Source: Streptomyces sp. NBC_01233
GTDB taxonomy: Bacteria; Actinomycetota; Actinomycetes; Streptomycetales; Streptomycetaceae
Assembly (NCBI RefSeq): GCF_035989305.1
Contig: NZ_CP108514.1
Span: 3,348,501-3,412,500 of the forward strand
Reading direction: 5' to 3'
Length of the DNA: 64,000 nucleotides
The notes below the pieces were generated by a model. That model was not told the DNA's origin, did not search any database, and saw nothing but the letters and a program-made list of their open reading frames with translations. Numbering within the stretch: the first letter of the stretch is position 1; the number at the start of each line of letters is the position of its first letter. Positions 10,733-19,247 of the stretch are shown piece by piece. The position numbers and the translations under genes are program-made.

Positions 10733-10759
10733 TGTCCGTCGGCGGGGTGGCCCGGTCGG

Positions 10760-11065
10760 TCAATCCTCCGGGACCTCCACGATCAGGAGGGTCCCGCGGC
10801 TGCCGGGGCGCACCTCGTGGTGCGCCCCGGCCGGGATCCGGCACATCTCCCCGGGTCCGACGGCCACCGCGGCGCCCTGGACGACCAGTTCGAGCCGGCC
10901 GTCGAGCACGATGAGGATCTCGGCCGCGCCGTGCGACTCCTCCACCACCGGCGTGCCGTCCATGCGCAGCAGCTTCACGGAGGCGGTACCGATCTGCCCG
11001 AGCACCTCGGAGCTCCAGGCGGCAGGCATCCTGGATGCCGCGTCGAACAGGTTGACCAGACTCAT
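10760..11065 (-). CDS. Small single-domain cupin
   Basis: A 101-residue cupin barrel. Motif 1 is reduced (SHGAAEILIVLDGRLELVV) and motif 2 is PGEMCRIPAGAHHEVRPG, with His residues H85/H86 and an N-terminal Glu available for metal. Small cupins of this type are epimerases, isomerases, dioxygenases or simple ligand binders; the sequence does not decide. AGGAGG lies 6 bases before the ATG. It follows the isonitrile-synthase homologue by 141 bases on the same strand, with a perfect inverted repeat between them, so it may be the last gene of that operon or may have its own promoter. Confidence 0.8.
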   Translation of the reverse strand: MSLVNLFDAASRMPAAWSSEVLGQIGTASVKLLRMDGTPVVEESHGAAEILIVLDGRLELVVQGAAVAVGPGEMCRIPAGAHHEVRPGSRGTLLIVEVPED

Positions 11066-11080
11066 GGCATGCCTCCTGAA

Positions 11081-11100
11081 GTCCCCCCGGACGGGGGGAC
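11081..11100. repeat. Perfect 8-bp inverted repeat before the cupin gene
   Basis: GTCCCCCC-GGAC-GGGGGGAC, immediately upstream of the cupin ribosome binding site. It has no following T run, so it could be an operator or a transcript-stabilising hairpin between the dioxygenase and cupin genes rather than an intrinsic terminator. Confidence 0.5.
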
Positions 11101-11206
11101 GGTGACGGATGGATGCCTGGACGCTACCGCCGCCGGCAGGCCGGTTGGTCGACCGCTGGGTAAAACCTGCGGGCGACCGCCGTCCAACCCGTGTCCGCCC
11201 GACGGG

Positions 11207-12076
11207 TCACCAGCGACGACCGTCCTGGACGGTCACCCGGAAGGACACCGCGGGCTCCGGCTGCGCGGTGTGCAGAGCCCGGTGGATCAGGCTGCGGTTG
11301 TCCCAGATCAGCAGGTCACCCTCCTCGAAGGTCTGGAGGTGGATGTTCTCGTGCTCGAAGGTCGTGTCGAACTGCCCGGTCTGCGCCAGCAACTGCTGCA
11401 GGAGCCCGTCTTCGAGCGGCCGGTCGTCCGCGTCGATCAGATCCTGTACCACCGCGGCGCTGATGTAGAGAATCTCCTCGCCGGTCACCGGGTGGGTGAC
11501 CACGGTGGGGTGGAACACGTCCGGGGTCTCCTCCTCCATCTCCGCGATCACCTCGGCGAGGGGCCGGTAGACATCGCTGGGACGGATCTTGAAGTAGCGC
11601 CGGACGCTGTGCCGGGCGCGGGTCCCGGCCATGGCGGACTTGAGGTCCTCGGGCAGCTTTTCGTAGGCCTTCCCCATGTCGATGAAGTAGGTGCCACGGT
11701 TCTTCTTGGGCACGACCTGCGGGTAGATGAACGTCAGGGCGAAGGGCAGGGGCATGAACGAGTAGTCCGAATGCCAGAACTTGCCCGTCTGCGGAACACC
11801 CACCCGCTTGCCGTTCTCCACCACGTTCGAGGAGACGAAGATCTCCGGCACCTCGGGGTGGTGGTACATCGGCTGGTAGTAGGTTTCTGGCTCCCCGAAC
11901 CTCCGGCCGAGTTCCAGGAACTCCTGCGGTCCCATGTGCTGGTTCTTGAGGACCACTATCTTGTCCGAGTAGACGGACTTCTTGACGAGTTCGACGTCCT
12001 CGTCGGAGGAGGTTTTCGCGTCGAATCCCGACACCACCACGCCCAGTTTCTTTCCGTCCTGCGGGCGGATCTCCAC
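11207..12076 (-). CDS. ScoE/Rv0097-type Fe(II)/2-oxoglutarate oxidase, predicted isonitrile synthase
   Basis: A 289-residue TauD-fold non-heme iron enzyme. Iron ligands are H102 and D104 (WHSDYSF) and H265 (IHRAL); R280 (SFRVT) should bind 2-oxoglutarate. From memory of the family it matches M. tuberculosis Rv0097 and Streptomyces ScoE in several long stretches, including [18 protein letters not shown] (66-83), RGTYFID and [10 protein letters not shown] (163-172), well beyond what generic TauD proteins share. ScoE turns a 3-(carboxymethylamino) acid into the isonitrile by oxidation and decarboxylation. Start is GTG at 12076 with AAGGAG 7 bases before it; a longer frame has no such site. It lies 41 bases after the FcoT/ScoD-type gene, the same pairing as in known isonitrile loci. 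Confidence 0.85.
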   Translation of the reverse strand: MEIRPQDGKKLGVVVSGFDAKTSSDEDVELVKKSVYSDKIVVLKNQHMGPQEFLELGRRFGEPETYYQPMYHHPEVPEIFVSSNVVENGKRVGVPQTGKFWHSDYSFMPLPFALTFIYPQVVPKKNRGTYFIDMGKAYEKLPEDLKSAMAGTRARHSVRRYFKIRPSDVYRPLAEVIAEMEEETPDVFHPTVVTHPVTGEEILYISAAVVQDLIDADDRPLEDGLLQQLLAQTGQFDTTFEHENIHLQTFEEGDLLIWDNRSLIHRALHTAQPEPAVSFRVTVQDGRRW

Positions 12077-12117
12077 TGCTGTACTCCTTGTCGTTCGGTA
12101 CGGAAGGGGACTGGTTC

Positions 12118-12660
12118 TCACTTCAGCGGCGGATCGACGACGGCGAAGCGGACCCGGCCGTCGGCGCGGCCCTCCGCGTCGTCCCAGTAGCTGCAGGCGC
12201 TCTCGACGAAGATCAGCGGCCTGCGGCCGCCGGCGCCGGTACGCTCCCTCACGCCGGTCAGGGAGATCTCTCCGGAGAAGTGCCGCCCGTTCACCGGACG
12301 GCGGAACGTGCTCTGGAAATCCGAGATCAGGATGCTCGACAGCTGCCGCTCCCGGAAGTCGTCCATGTCCCAGCGGTCGAAGGGCGCGGCCAGCCCCTCC
12401 TTGACCGTCTTCGCCAGGAGGTAGTAGGCCATCTGGTTGTAGCAGATGTTGAATTCAACCGAGTTGAAATGTCCGGTGTCGGCGATGTAGCACGACTCGG
12501 GGATCGTGAATGCGCAGCGGGCCAACGGGAGACCGTTCTCCGGCGAGAGCGACACCGACGCCTTCCACAGATAGCGGCAGTGCGGCAGGTACGGCGTGAG
12601 AATTTCGTCCAGCAGATTCCGGTCGGTCTCCAGACCGGTGACTGCTTCTCGAGTCTGCAC
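12118..12660 (-). CDS. FcoT/ScoD-type thioesterase-fold enzyme
   Basis: A 180-residue protein of the FcoT family, founded on M. tuberculosis Rv0098. The motif [20 protein letters not shown] (55-74) followed by NQMAYY carries the polar residues of the active-site cleft (Y58, H64, N66, E69, N71, Y74, N75). In isonitrile pathways the ScoD homologue adds glycine to an enoyl thioester and releases the 3-(carboxymethylamino) acid that ScoE oxidises. Here no acyl carrier protein or acyl ligase is present, so the acceptor is unknown. Start is GTG, 14 bases after the aspartate kinase stop, with AAAGG about 11 bases before it. Confidence 0.85.
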   Translation of the reverse strand: MQTREAVTGLETDRNLLDEILTPYLPHCRYLWKASVSLSPENGLPLARCAFTIPESCYIADTGHFNSVEFNICYNQMAYYLLAKTVKEGLAAPFDRWDMDDFRERQLSSILISDFQSTFRRPVNGRHFSGEISLTGVRERTGAGGRRPLIFVESACSYWDDAEGRADGRVRFAVVDPPLK

Positions 12661-12674
12661 GGATGGCGCCCTTT

Positions 12675-13955
12675 CTAACGGCCGGTCCCCGCGTACACCT
12701 TTGCCTCACCGGCGCTCCGGTCGAGCCCGAAGAAGGTGTGCACGGCACGGACGGCGGTGTCGACCTGGTGCTCCGGGACGACAGCCTCGATGTTGATTCC
12801 GGACGACGCCACGAGGTGGACGTCGACCCCCTCGGCGGACAGCGCCTCGACGAAGGTGGCGGCGATGCCCGGGGTGGTGCGCACGCCCATTCCGACCAGC
12901 GAGAGCTTGGCGATCTCGGTGTTGTAGCCCAGCCAGGAGTAGCCGATGCCCGGCCGCACGCCCTCCACCGCCCGCAGCGCCTGGTGCACCTCGCTGCGCG
13001 GTATCAGGAAGGAGATGTCCGCCTGGTCGGGCCAGACCGGCGAGGCCTTGACGTCCACCATGTCGACGTTGAGCTGGGCGTCCGCGAGGGCCCGGAAGAG
13101 CCTCGCGGTGACCTGCGGTTTGTCGTGGACACCACGGATCGTCACCTGGGCGGTCGAGACGTCGTGGGCGACTCCGGCGATGATGGCGTGCTCCACCTGC
13201 TGATCCCCCTGCGGCTCGGGCTTCTCGTTGCTGACCCAGGTGCCCGGCAGTCCCGAGAAGGACGACCGGACGTGGATCGGGATGTTGTATCGGCGTGCGT
13301 ACTCGACACAGCGGTGCAGCAGCACCTTGGAACCGGAAGCGGCGAGCTCCAGCATGTCCTCGGAGGAGATCCAGTCGATCTTCTTCGCCTTCTTCACGAC
13401 ACGGGGGTCCGCGGTGAAGACGCCGTCGACGTCGGTGTAGATCTCGCAGACCTCGGCGTCCAGCGCCGCCGCGAGCGCGACGGCCGTGGTGTCCGAGCCG
13501 CCCCGGCCGAGGGTGGTGATGTCCTTGGAGTCCGCGGACACGCCCTGGAAGCCGGCGACGATCGCGATGTTGCCCTCGTCCAGCGCGGTGCGGATACGGC
13601 CCGGCGTGACATCGATGATGCGCGCTTTGTTGTGGACCGAGTCGGTGATCACACCTGCCTGGCTGCCGGTGAACGACTGGGCCTCGTGGCCCAGGTTTTT
13701 GATCGCCATGGCCAGCAGGGCCATGGCGATCCGCTCTCCGGCGGTCAGCAGCATGTCGAACTCACGCCCGGCAGGCATCGGCGACACCTGCTCGGCGAGA
13801 TCGATCAGCTCGTCCGTCGTGTCGCCCATCGCGGAAACCACGACGACCACCTGGTGGCCGTTCTTCTTGGCATCCACGATCCGCTTGGCGACACGCTTGA
13901 TGCCCTCGGCATCGGCTACGGAGGAGCCTCCGTACTTCTGCACGACAAGGCTCAT
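12675..13955 (-). CDS. Aspartate kinase with altered ACT regulatory sites
   Basis: A 426-residue aspartate kinase (L-aspartate + ATP to 4-phospho-L-aspartate), intact from KYGGSSV (7-13) through [11 protein letters not shown] and [16 protein letters not shown] to two C-terminal ACT domains and the family ending VYAGTGR. Compared from memory with Corynebacterium LysC, segments that bind feedback lysine and threonine differ: the stretch aligning to VSSVEDGTTDITF reads [13 protein letters not shown], and STSEIRISV reads [10 protein letters not shown]. This suggests reduced feedback control. It overlaps the MFS exporter gene (ATGA) and lies 14 bases before the ScoD homologue, so it serves this cluster rather than lysine synthesis. 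No aspartate-semialdehyde dehydrogenase is beside it. Confidence 0.92.
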   Translation of the reverse strand: MSLVVQKYGGSSVADAEGIKRVAKRIVDAKKNGHQVVVVVSAMGDTTDELIDLAEQVSPMPAGREFDMLLTAGERIAMALLAMAIKNLGHEAQSFTGSQAGVITDSVHNKARIIDVTPGRIRTALDEGNIAIVAGFQGVSADSKDITTLGRGGSDTTAVALAAALDAEVCEIYTDVDGVFTADPRVVKKAKKIDWISSEDMLELAASGSKVLLHRCVEYARRYNIPIHVRSSFSGLPGTWVSNEKPEPQGDQQVEHAIIAGVAHDVSTAQVTIRGVHDKPQVTARLFRALADAQLNVDMVDVKASPVWPDQADISFLIPRSEVHQALRAVEGVRPGIGYSWLGYNTEIAKLSLVGMGVRTTPGIAATFVEALSAEGVDVHLVASSGINIEAVVPEHQVDTAVRAVHTFFGLDRSAGEAKVYAGTGR

Positions 13956-15232
13956 CGCCGTACCTCACCCCCACTCAGCAGGCGGAACACCAGGGGCGCC
14001 GCGACACAGCCGACGGCCCCGCTCACGAACCACGGCCACAGCGGCCCCAGGCCGTACAGAAGGACGCCGAACGCGGGGCCCAGCGACATGCCGGTCGACT
14101 GGCAGAACCCCAGGAACGACTGGTAGCGGGCGCCGGCCCCCGGCGGAGCGGCGTCGGCCGCCGTGGCGGCCGCGACCGGTGAGATCAGCATTTCCCCCAC
14201 CGTCCACAGCAGGACCCCGCAGACGAGGAACGGCCAGGTGATCCCCAGTGCGTTGACGAAGAAGCCCAGGAACACGCAGACGGCGCCGAGCGTGATCGGG
14301 ATCCGCCTCGGCAGCTTCCCGACCGCGAGCGAGAGGGGGACCTCGCAGAGGATCACCACGACGGCGTTCACGGTGAGCAGGGCCCCGAACGCACTGGTGC
14401 TGAACCCGCTGTCCTTCATGGCCAGGGGCAGGGGGCCGGTCTGCTGCGCGTAGACCAGGGCGATGACCCCCAGCAGCACGCTCACGCCGACGAACCGGGC
14501 GTCGCGGAACACGCCGGCCTGCGCTTCCGGCGCATCCGGTGCCGGGTCTCCCCCGGCTTGCGCCCGCGCCGGAGAGGCGAAGGTGCGCGGCGCGTCCTTC
14601 GGCAGGCCGAACAGGAGCAGCAGCATGGCGGCCGCGGAGACCGCGGCGTTGCCCACGAGCAGCGACCCCATGTTGCTCGCTGCCCAGAAGCCGCCGATCA
14701 GAGGCCCGATGGCGGCGCCGACGTTCAGGGCCATGCGGTAGACCGCGAAGAGCGTCACACGGCGGTCGGCCGGCGCCGCCTCGCCCACGACGGCTTGGGC
14801 CACCGGCCCGTACGCCTGTACTGCGGCGCCCATCAGGCAGGCGAGGACCAGGGTGCCCCAGTAGCCGGAGATCTCCACCAGGGCGAGGGAGAAGGCCGCC
14901 GTCAGGCCCGTGGCCAGCAGCAGGGTGCGGCGTCGGCCCAGACGGTCGGAGATCCAGCCCGAGACCCCGGCGCCCGCCATGCCGGAGACGGCGACGAGGG
15001 CCAGGCCCAGTGTGATCTCGCGGGGTCCGTAGCCCCGGTCGGCGAGCACCAGGGTGAGGAAGATCGAGAAGAAGCCGCCGACCCGGTTGAGGAACACACC
15101 GAGTGAGACCACGGCGATGGGGCGGGGCAGTGCCAGCCGGGCGTACCGGCCGGCGGGCTCCGCGCCGTCCGGCGCCGGGGCCTCGGTCTCCCGGCGGGTA
15201 TCGGTCTCCCGGCGGGTATCGGGGACCGTCAC
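13952..15232 (-). CDS. Major facilitator superfamily exporter
   Basis: A 426-residue MFS protein with 12 predicted membrane helices. The helix 2-3 loop carries the family motif as [15 protein letters not shown], and helix 5 region [12 protein letters not shown] resembles drug:H+ antiporters. The GTG start overlaps the stop of the ATP-grasp gene (GTGA), and its own stop overlaps the aspartate kinase start (ATGA). Tight coupling to biosynthetic genes on both sides indicates that it exports, and probably gives self-protection from, the product of the cluster. The upstream in-frame extension overlaps the ATP-grasp gene and has no ribosome binding site. Confidence 0.9.
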   Translation of the reverse strand: MTVPDTRRETDTRRETEAPAPDGAEPAGRYARLALPRPIAVVSLGVFLNRVGGFFSIFLTLVLADRGYGPREITLGLALVAVSGMAGAGVSGWISDRLGRRRTLLLATGLTAAFSLALVEISGYWGTLVLACLMGAAVQAYGPVAQAVVGEAAPADRRVTLFAVYRMALNVGAAIGPLIGGFWAASNMGSLLVGNAAVSAAAMLLLLFGLPKDAPRTFASPARAQAGGDPAPDAPEAQAGVFRDARFVGVSVLLGVIALVYAQQTGPLPLAMKDSGFSTSAFGALLTVNAVVVILCEVPLSLAVGKLPRRIPITLGAVCVFLGFFVNALGITWPFLVCGVLLWTVGEMLISPVAAATAADAAPPGAGARYQSFLGFCQSTGMSLGPAFGVLLYGLGPLWPWFVSGAVGCVAAPLVFRLLSGGEVRR

Positions 15233-16497
15233 GGCTGCTGCCCCAGGGGCTCGTAGTCGAGCCGGACGAGGCTCTCGGCCCTGTCGAGCCGCTCGCCGCA
15301 CTCCGCCTCGTCCTGCCCCTCGGCGACGACGAACGCGTAGCGTGCCACGAAGTCCCCGGGCGGGGTGTGCAGTTCGGCGCCCGGCGGGACGGCGGCCGTC
15401 ATCTGCAGGATGCCGTCCGAGGCACCGGGGTCGCCGAAGGTGATCTCCTTGACGCGCAGGTCCTCGGACGGGCCCAGGAAGCGGATGCCCAGGGTCTTGG
15501 AGTGGGTCGGTTCGATGACGGGGTGGCGTCCGGTGACGACGTCCACGGCGACCAGGCCGGGGTCGATGCCGGTCGCGAGCTTGCCCAGGTAGGGGATCAG
15601 GTCGCCGCCGAGGCGCCCGTTCACCTCCACGATGACCGGGCCGCGCGAGGTCAGCTTGACCTCGGTGTGGGTGGTGCCGTGGGTGATGCCCAGGGCCGCG
15701 TGCGCCTCCTGGAGCATTCCGATGATCCCGGCGTCCGCCAGCAGCGGGTCGTTGCCGGAGACGTAGTGGCCGGTCTCCACGAAGTAGGGCTCACCGCCCA
15801 GCTGCTTGCGGCCAACGAACATCGGTGTGTACTCGCCTTCGAAGACGGCGCCGTCGATGCTGACCTCGGGGCCGTCGAGGTACTGCTCGATGATGTAGTC
15901 GTCCGGCACGTGCACACCCGGGTAGACGGCCGCCGTGGTCACGGCGAAGGCGTCGGCCATCTCGCCGGGCCCGGAGACCTTGACCACGCCCAGGCTGGAA
16001 CCGAGGGTCCGCGGCTTGAGCACCACCGGGTACTCCAGCCGCTCCGCGGCCTCGAGGGCCTCCTCCGCGGACCGGACGGTCGCGAATTGCGGCTGGCGGA
16101 CGCCGGCCTGGGTCAGGCGGGCGCGGCTGAGCTTCTTGTCCCGGCAGCCGAGGACGGTGTCGACCGACATGCCCGGCACGCCCAGTGCCTCGGTGACGTG
16201 CGCGGCCGAGAGCAGGGTGCCCTCGTCGGGACAGAACATGCCGATGATCCGGTGCTCCTCGGCCAGCGCCTTGGCCGCCTGGACCACGGCATCGGGGTCG
16301 TAGCAGTTCAGGGCCGTCGCGCCGACGACGTATTCCTTCTGCCAGGTGGGCTCGTCCGAATCGAAGAGCCACAGGGTGAAACGCCGCGCGGCCGCCGAGA
16401 GCAAGTACTCGCGATAGGGCCGGCTGTCGCGGTCCTTCTGGCTGCCGATGCCGATGACGAGCAGAATTCCGTCTTCATGCGCAAGCGGGGTGCTCAT
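15229..16497 (-). CDS. ATP-grasp carboxylate-amine ligase (L-amino acid ligase-like)
   Basis: A 422-residue ATP-grasp enzyme: N-terminal Rossmann-like domain, ATP-binding core with VLKPRTLGSSLGVVKV, and the metal-binding segment EVNGRLGGDLIPYL, the form seen in BacD-like L-amino acid ligases that join two amino acids or an acid and an amine through an acyl phosphate. In this cluster it is the only candidate for forming an amide (or hydroxamate) bond. Two start codons lie 9 bases apart; the second ATG (16497) is correctly spaced from GAGGA, whereas the first touches it. It is translationally coupled to the exporter gene. Substrates cannot be predicted. Confidence 0.88.
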   Translation of the reverse strand: MSTPLAHEDGILLVIGIGSQKDRDSRPYREYLLSAAARRFTLWLFDSDEPTWQKEYVVGATALNCYDPDAVVQAAKALAEEHRIIGMFCPDEGTLLSAAHVTEALGVPGMSVDTVLGCRDKKLSRARLTQAGVRQPQFATVRSAEEALEAAERLEYPVVLKPRTLGSSLGVVKVSGPGEMADAFAVTTAAVYPGVHVPDDYIIEQYLDGPEVSIDGAVFEGEYTPMFVGRKQLGGEPYFVETGHYVSGNDPLLADAGIIGMLQEAHAALGITHGTTHTEVKLTSRGPVIVEVNGRLGGDLIPYLGKLATGIDPGLVAVDVVTGRHPVIEPTHSKTLGIRFLGPSEDLRVKEITFGDPGASDGILQMTAAVPPGAELHTPPGDFVARYAFVVAEGQDEAECGERLDRAESLVRLDYEPLGQQP

Positions 16498-16590
16498 GGT
16501 GTCCATTCCTCGACGGGTGGTTGGTACGGGGGATGTGGTGCCGGGCCTGCCGGGGCGGCGGCCGGTCTGCCTCGTGAGCCGGGACGGCCG

Positions 16591-17490
16591 TCAGCGGGCG
16601 CCGGCCGCGCGCCGGCCGTGTACGTAGTGGCCGAGCCAGTTCGCGTAGAGCAGCCGCCCGTGGGCGTGCCAGTTGCGGACCGGGGTCCGGGCCGGGTCGT
16701 CGCCGGGGTAGTAGCCCGGCGGGACGTGCATGGGAAGGCCCTTGGCGGTGTCGCGCTCGTACTGCTCGCGCAGGGTGTTCCGGTCGTACTCGGGGTGCCC
16801 GGAGACGTAGAACTCCCGGCCGTCGCGCCGCCCGGCGACGTAGAAGCCGGTCTCCTGCGCCTGCGCCAGCACTTCGATCTCGGGTTCGGCCTGGAGGTCG
16901 GCCAGCAGGGTGCCCGTGTAGCGGGAATGCGGTACGTGGAATTCCTCGTCGAAGCCCGCCAGCAGCGGCGCGTTCTCCTCCACTGCGCGTGTCGCGAAGT
17001 TCCCGAACATCTTGGAACCCAGGTGGTGCTTGGAGATTCCGTAGTGGTGGTAGAGGGCGGCCTGCGCGCCCCAGCAGATGTACATCGTGGAGGTGACGTG
17101 GGTGCGCGCCCAGTCCATGATCTCGCGCAGCTCGTCCCAGTACGTGACCTCTTCGAAGTCCAGCTCCTCGACCGGCGCCCCGGTCACGATGAGCGCGTCG
17201 AAGCGGCGGTCGGCGACCTCGGCGTGCACCTGGTAGTGCTCGTCCAGGTAGGCCTGCGGGGTGCTCTTGGACACGTGCGCCGCGGGCCGCAGCCACGTCG
17301 TGCGCACCGGCAGCGGGGAGACCGACAGCAGCCTGAGCAGCTGGGTCTCGGTCACCGGCTTGTTCGGCATGATGTTGAGGACCGCGACGTCGAGGAAGTC
17401 CGCGCCGTCCGGGACCTCGTCCAGGACCGGGATGTTCTCCTTGGCCAGCTCGGCCTTGGCGTCGACGGGTGTGGGCAGGATGAGGGGCAT
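16591..17490 (-). CDS. metA: MetA-type homoserine O-acyltransferase, predicted acetyl-CoA specific
   Basis: A 299-residue MetA enzyme (class I glutamine-amidotransferase-like fold), the same length and order as E. coli MetA. Nucleophile C139 lies in YICWGAQAAL; H232 and E234 in SGHPEYD complete the site, and PHSRY is conserved. The residue that sets acyl donor choice (E. coli Gly111) is E108 here (GAPVEEL), the form found in MetA proteins that use acetyl-CoA rather than succinyl-CoA. Streptomyces usually acylates homoserine with the unrelated MetX, so a MetA here is probably a pathway enzyme. It could also acylate an N-hydroxylated diaminobutyrate. The start has GGAG 8 bases before the ATG. 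Confidence 0.88.
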   Translation of the reverse strand: MPLILPTPVDAKAELAKENIPVLDEVPDGADFLDVAVLNIMPNKPVTETQLLRLLSVSPLPVRTTWLRPAAHVSKSTPQAYLDEHYQVHAEVADRRFDALIVTGAPVEELDFEEVTYWDELREIMDWARTHVTSTMYICWGAQAALYHHYGISKHHLGSKMFGNFATRAVEENAPLLAGFDEEFHVPHSRYTGTLLADLQAEPEIEVLAQAQETGFYVAGRRDGREFYVSGHPEYDRNTLREQYERDTAKGLPMHVPPGYYPGDDPARTPVRNWHAHGRLLYANWLGHYVHGRRAAGAR

Positions 17491-17584
17491 CGTCTGGGCT
17501 CCGGGTCGGGTGGTACGGGTGGCCGCGGGCCGCGCGGCGGTGGCACGAGGGCCGGGGGCGCGGAAGCGCGCGGGCACGGGAAAG

Positions 17585-17712
17585 GCGTGGGGCGCGGGGA
17601 AGCTGCGGGCGCGCGGAAAGCGTGCGGGCGCGCGGAAAGCGTGCGGGCGCGCGGAAAGCGTGCGGGCGCGCGGAAAGCGTGCGGGCGCGCGGAAAGCGTG
17701 CGGGGGCCGGAA
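17585..17712. repeat. 19-bp tandem repeat inside the biosynthetic operon
   Basis: Unit GCGTGCGGGCGCGCGGAAA. Four perfect copies run from 17620 to 17695, with one 18-base variant (17602-17619), a more diverged copy before it and a partial copy after it. It occupies most of the 356-base gap between the aminotransferase stop and the metA-like start. The array is not in a gene; frames through it give only Arg/Ala-rich repeats. Confidence 0.9.
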
Positions 17713-17846
17713 GCCGGTTGGCTCCGAGACGTCCGGCCCCCGCACCGGTTCGAGGGGGCCGCACCGGGCCCGGCCGCCGAAGGCGACCGGTCGGCGGCCC
17801 AGGGGGTGGGCCCGATGCGGCCCGCGGGCCGAGGCCCGCCCGGCCG

Positions 17847-19205
17847 TCAGGCGCGGGGCGGGGTCAGCCGGTCGAGGACGCGGTCGAGGACATCGGCCGC
17901 GAAGTCGGCCTCCGCTTCGGTGAGGACGAGCGGCGGCAGCAGCCGGACGACGCAGTCGTCGCGGCCGCCGAGTTCGAGGATCAGCCCCTGCGCCAGTGCT
18001 TCGGACTGCACCTGCTTGGCCAGGGCGGATCCGCGGGCACCGGTCTCGGGGTCGGTCAGCTCGATGCCCAGCATCAGCCCGCGGCCACGGACGTCGCTCA
18101 CCCAGGAGCAGCGCTCGCGCAGCGAGTTCAGGCGGGCCATCAGCTGATCGCCGCGGTCCCGTACGTTCTGCAGGATCCCGTCCCGGCGCACCACGCGGAC
18201 GGCCTCGGCGCCAGTGGCGAAGGCGAGCTGGTTGCCGCGGAAGGTGCCGGAGTGCGCGCCGGGGGCCCAGGTGTCCAGCCGCTCGTGGTACATGATCACG
18301 GCGGCCGGCAGTCCCATGCCGCTCAGCGCCTTGGAAGCGACGATGACATCGGGTTCGATGCCGTACTGCTCGAAGGCGAACCACGTCCCGGTGCGACCGC
18401 AGCCGGTCTGCACCTCGTCGACGATGAGCGGGATGTCGAGTTCGCGCGTGACCTCGCGGACACGGCGGACGAAGTCGAACTGCGCGGGGATGACGCCGCC
18501 CTCGCCCTGCACCAGTTCGAGGATGACCGCGGCCGGCTTGGCGATGCCGCCGTTGGGGTCCTCCAGCGACTTCTCCAGGTAGGTGGCGCAGTTGGTCTCA
18601 CAGACGTCGGGCCGTATCCCGAGCGGGCAGTCGTGGCACGAGGAGTACGGGAAGAAGTGGACTCCCGGCATTCCGTTGGCGATCGGGCTCTTCTGCTCGA
18701 CGAGGCCGGTCAGTGCCATGGCCGCATGGGTACTGCCGTGGAAGCCCCCCTGGAAGGAGATGATGTCCCCGCGGCCGGTGTACGTCTTGCAGAGCTTGAT
18801 GGCGGCGTCGACCGCGTTGGCACCCGTGGGCCCGCAGAACTGGATGCGGGTGGTGCGCTGCATCGACTCGGGCAGCATGCCGAGCTGCTGCTGCGTGAAG
18901 TCGTCCTTGGTCTCGGTGGGCAGGTCCAGACCGTGCACGAAGGTCTTCAGCTGCTTCTCGGCAACGGCGACCAGGTCCGGGTGGCCGTGTCCCAGGGAGA
19001 GCACGCCCGCGCCGGCGAGGCAGTCCAGGAAGACGTTGCCGTCCACGTCCTCGATCAGGCTGCCCTCGGCCCGGGCTACCGCGAACGGCAGCCGGCGCGG
19101 ATAGCTGCGGGCGTTGGACTCCCTGTCCGCCTGGCGTTTGAGCAGCTCGGTGCTGCGGGGGCCGGGGATCTCGGTGGAGATCCGGGGCTGGGTCAGCGAA
19201 GGCAT
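17847..19205 (-). CDS. Diaminobutyrate--2-oxoglutarate aminotransferase-like, class III PLP enzyme
   Basis: A 452-residue class III aminotransferase. PLP residues are D263 ([13 protein letters not shown]) and K292 ([11 protein letters not shown]); [14 protein letters not shown] and [13 protein letters not shown] are typical of the diaminobutyrate/EctB/RhbA group, as is the long Cys-rich insert [19 protein letters not shown]. The expected reaction is aspartate 4-semialdehyde + glutamate to 2,4-diaminobutyrate, which fits the neighbouring aspartate kinase. A TTG 7 codons upstream lacks a ribosome binding site; the ATG of MPSLTQ was chosen. It is 42 bases after the N-hydroxylase gene. Lysine or ornithine-type substrates are not excluded. 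Confidence 0.85.
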   Translation of the reverse strand: MPSLTQPRISTEIPGPRSTELLKRQADRESNARSYPRRLPFAVARAEGSLIEDVDGNVFLDCLAGAGVLSLGHGHPDLVAVAEKQLKTFVHGLDLPTETKDDFTQQQLGMLPESMQRTTRIQFCGPTGANAVDAAIKLCKTYTGRGDIISFQGGFHGSTHAAMALTGLVEQKSPIANGMPGVHFFPYSSCHDCPLGIRPDVCETNCATYLEKSLEDPNGGIAKPAAVILELVQGEGGVIPAQFDFVRRVREVTRELDIPLIVDEVQTGCGRTGTWFAFEQYGIEPDVIVASKALSGMGLPAAVIMYHERLDTWAPGAHSGTFRGNQLAFATGAEAVRVVRRDGILQNVRDRGDQLMARLNSLRERCSWVSDVRGRGLMLGIELTDPETGARGSALAKQVQSEALAQGLILELGGRDDCVVRLLPPLVLTEAEADFAADVLDRVLDRLTPPRA

Positions 19206-19247
19206 CTGTCTGGTGTCTTTCGTCAAGGAGGGGTGGCGGCGGACGGG

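Noticed and set aside
10647..10844. Minus-strand frame ending in RQDSNLRPSA
   Set aside because: It is antisense to the tRNA-Arg gene; this peptide ending is a familiar false translation of tRNA complements.
11207..12076. Taurine or clavaminate-type dioxygenase
   Set aside because: The fold is the same, but the YYQPMYHH and [10 protein letters not shown] segments and the FcoT neighbour point to the Rv0097/ScoE branch.
17561..17712. 19-bp repeats as a CRISPR array
   Set aside because: The copies are directly contiguous, with no unique spacers, and no cas genes are near.
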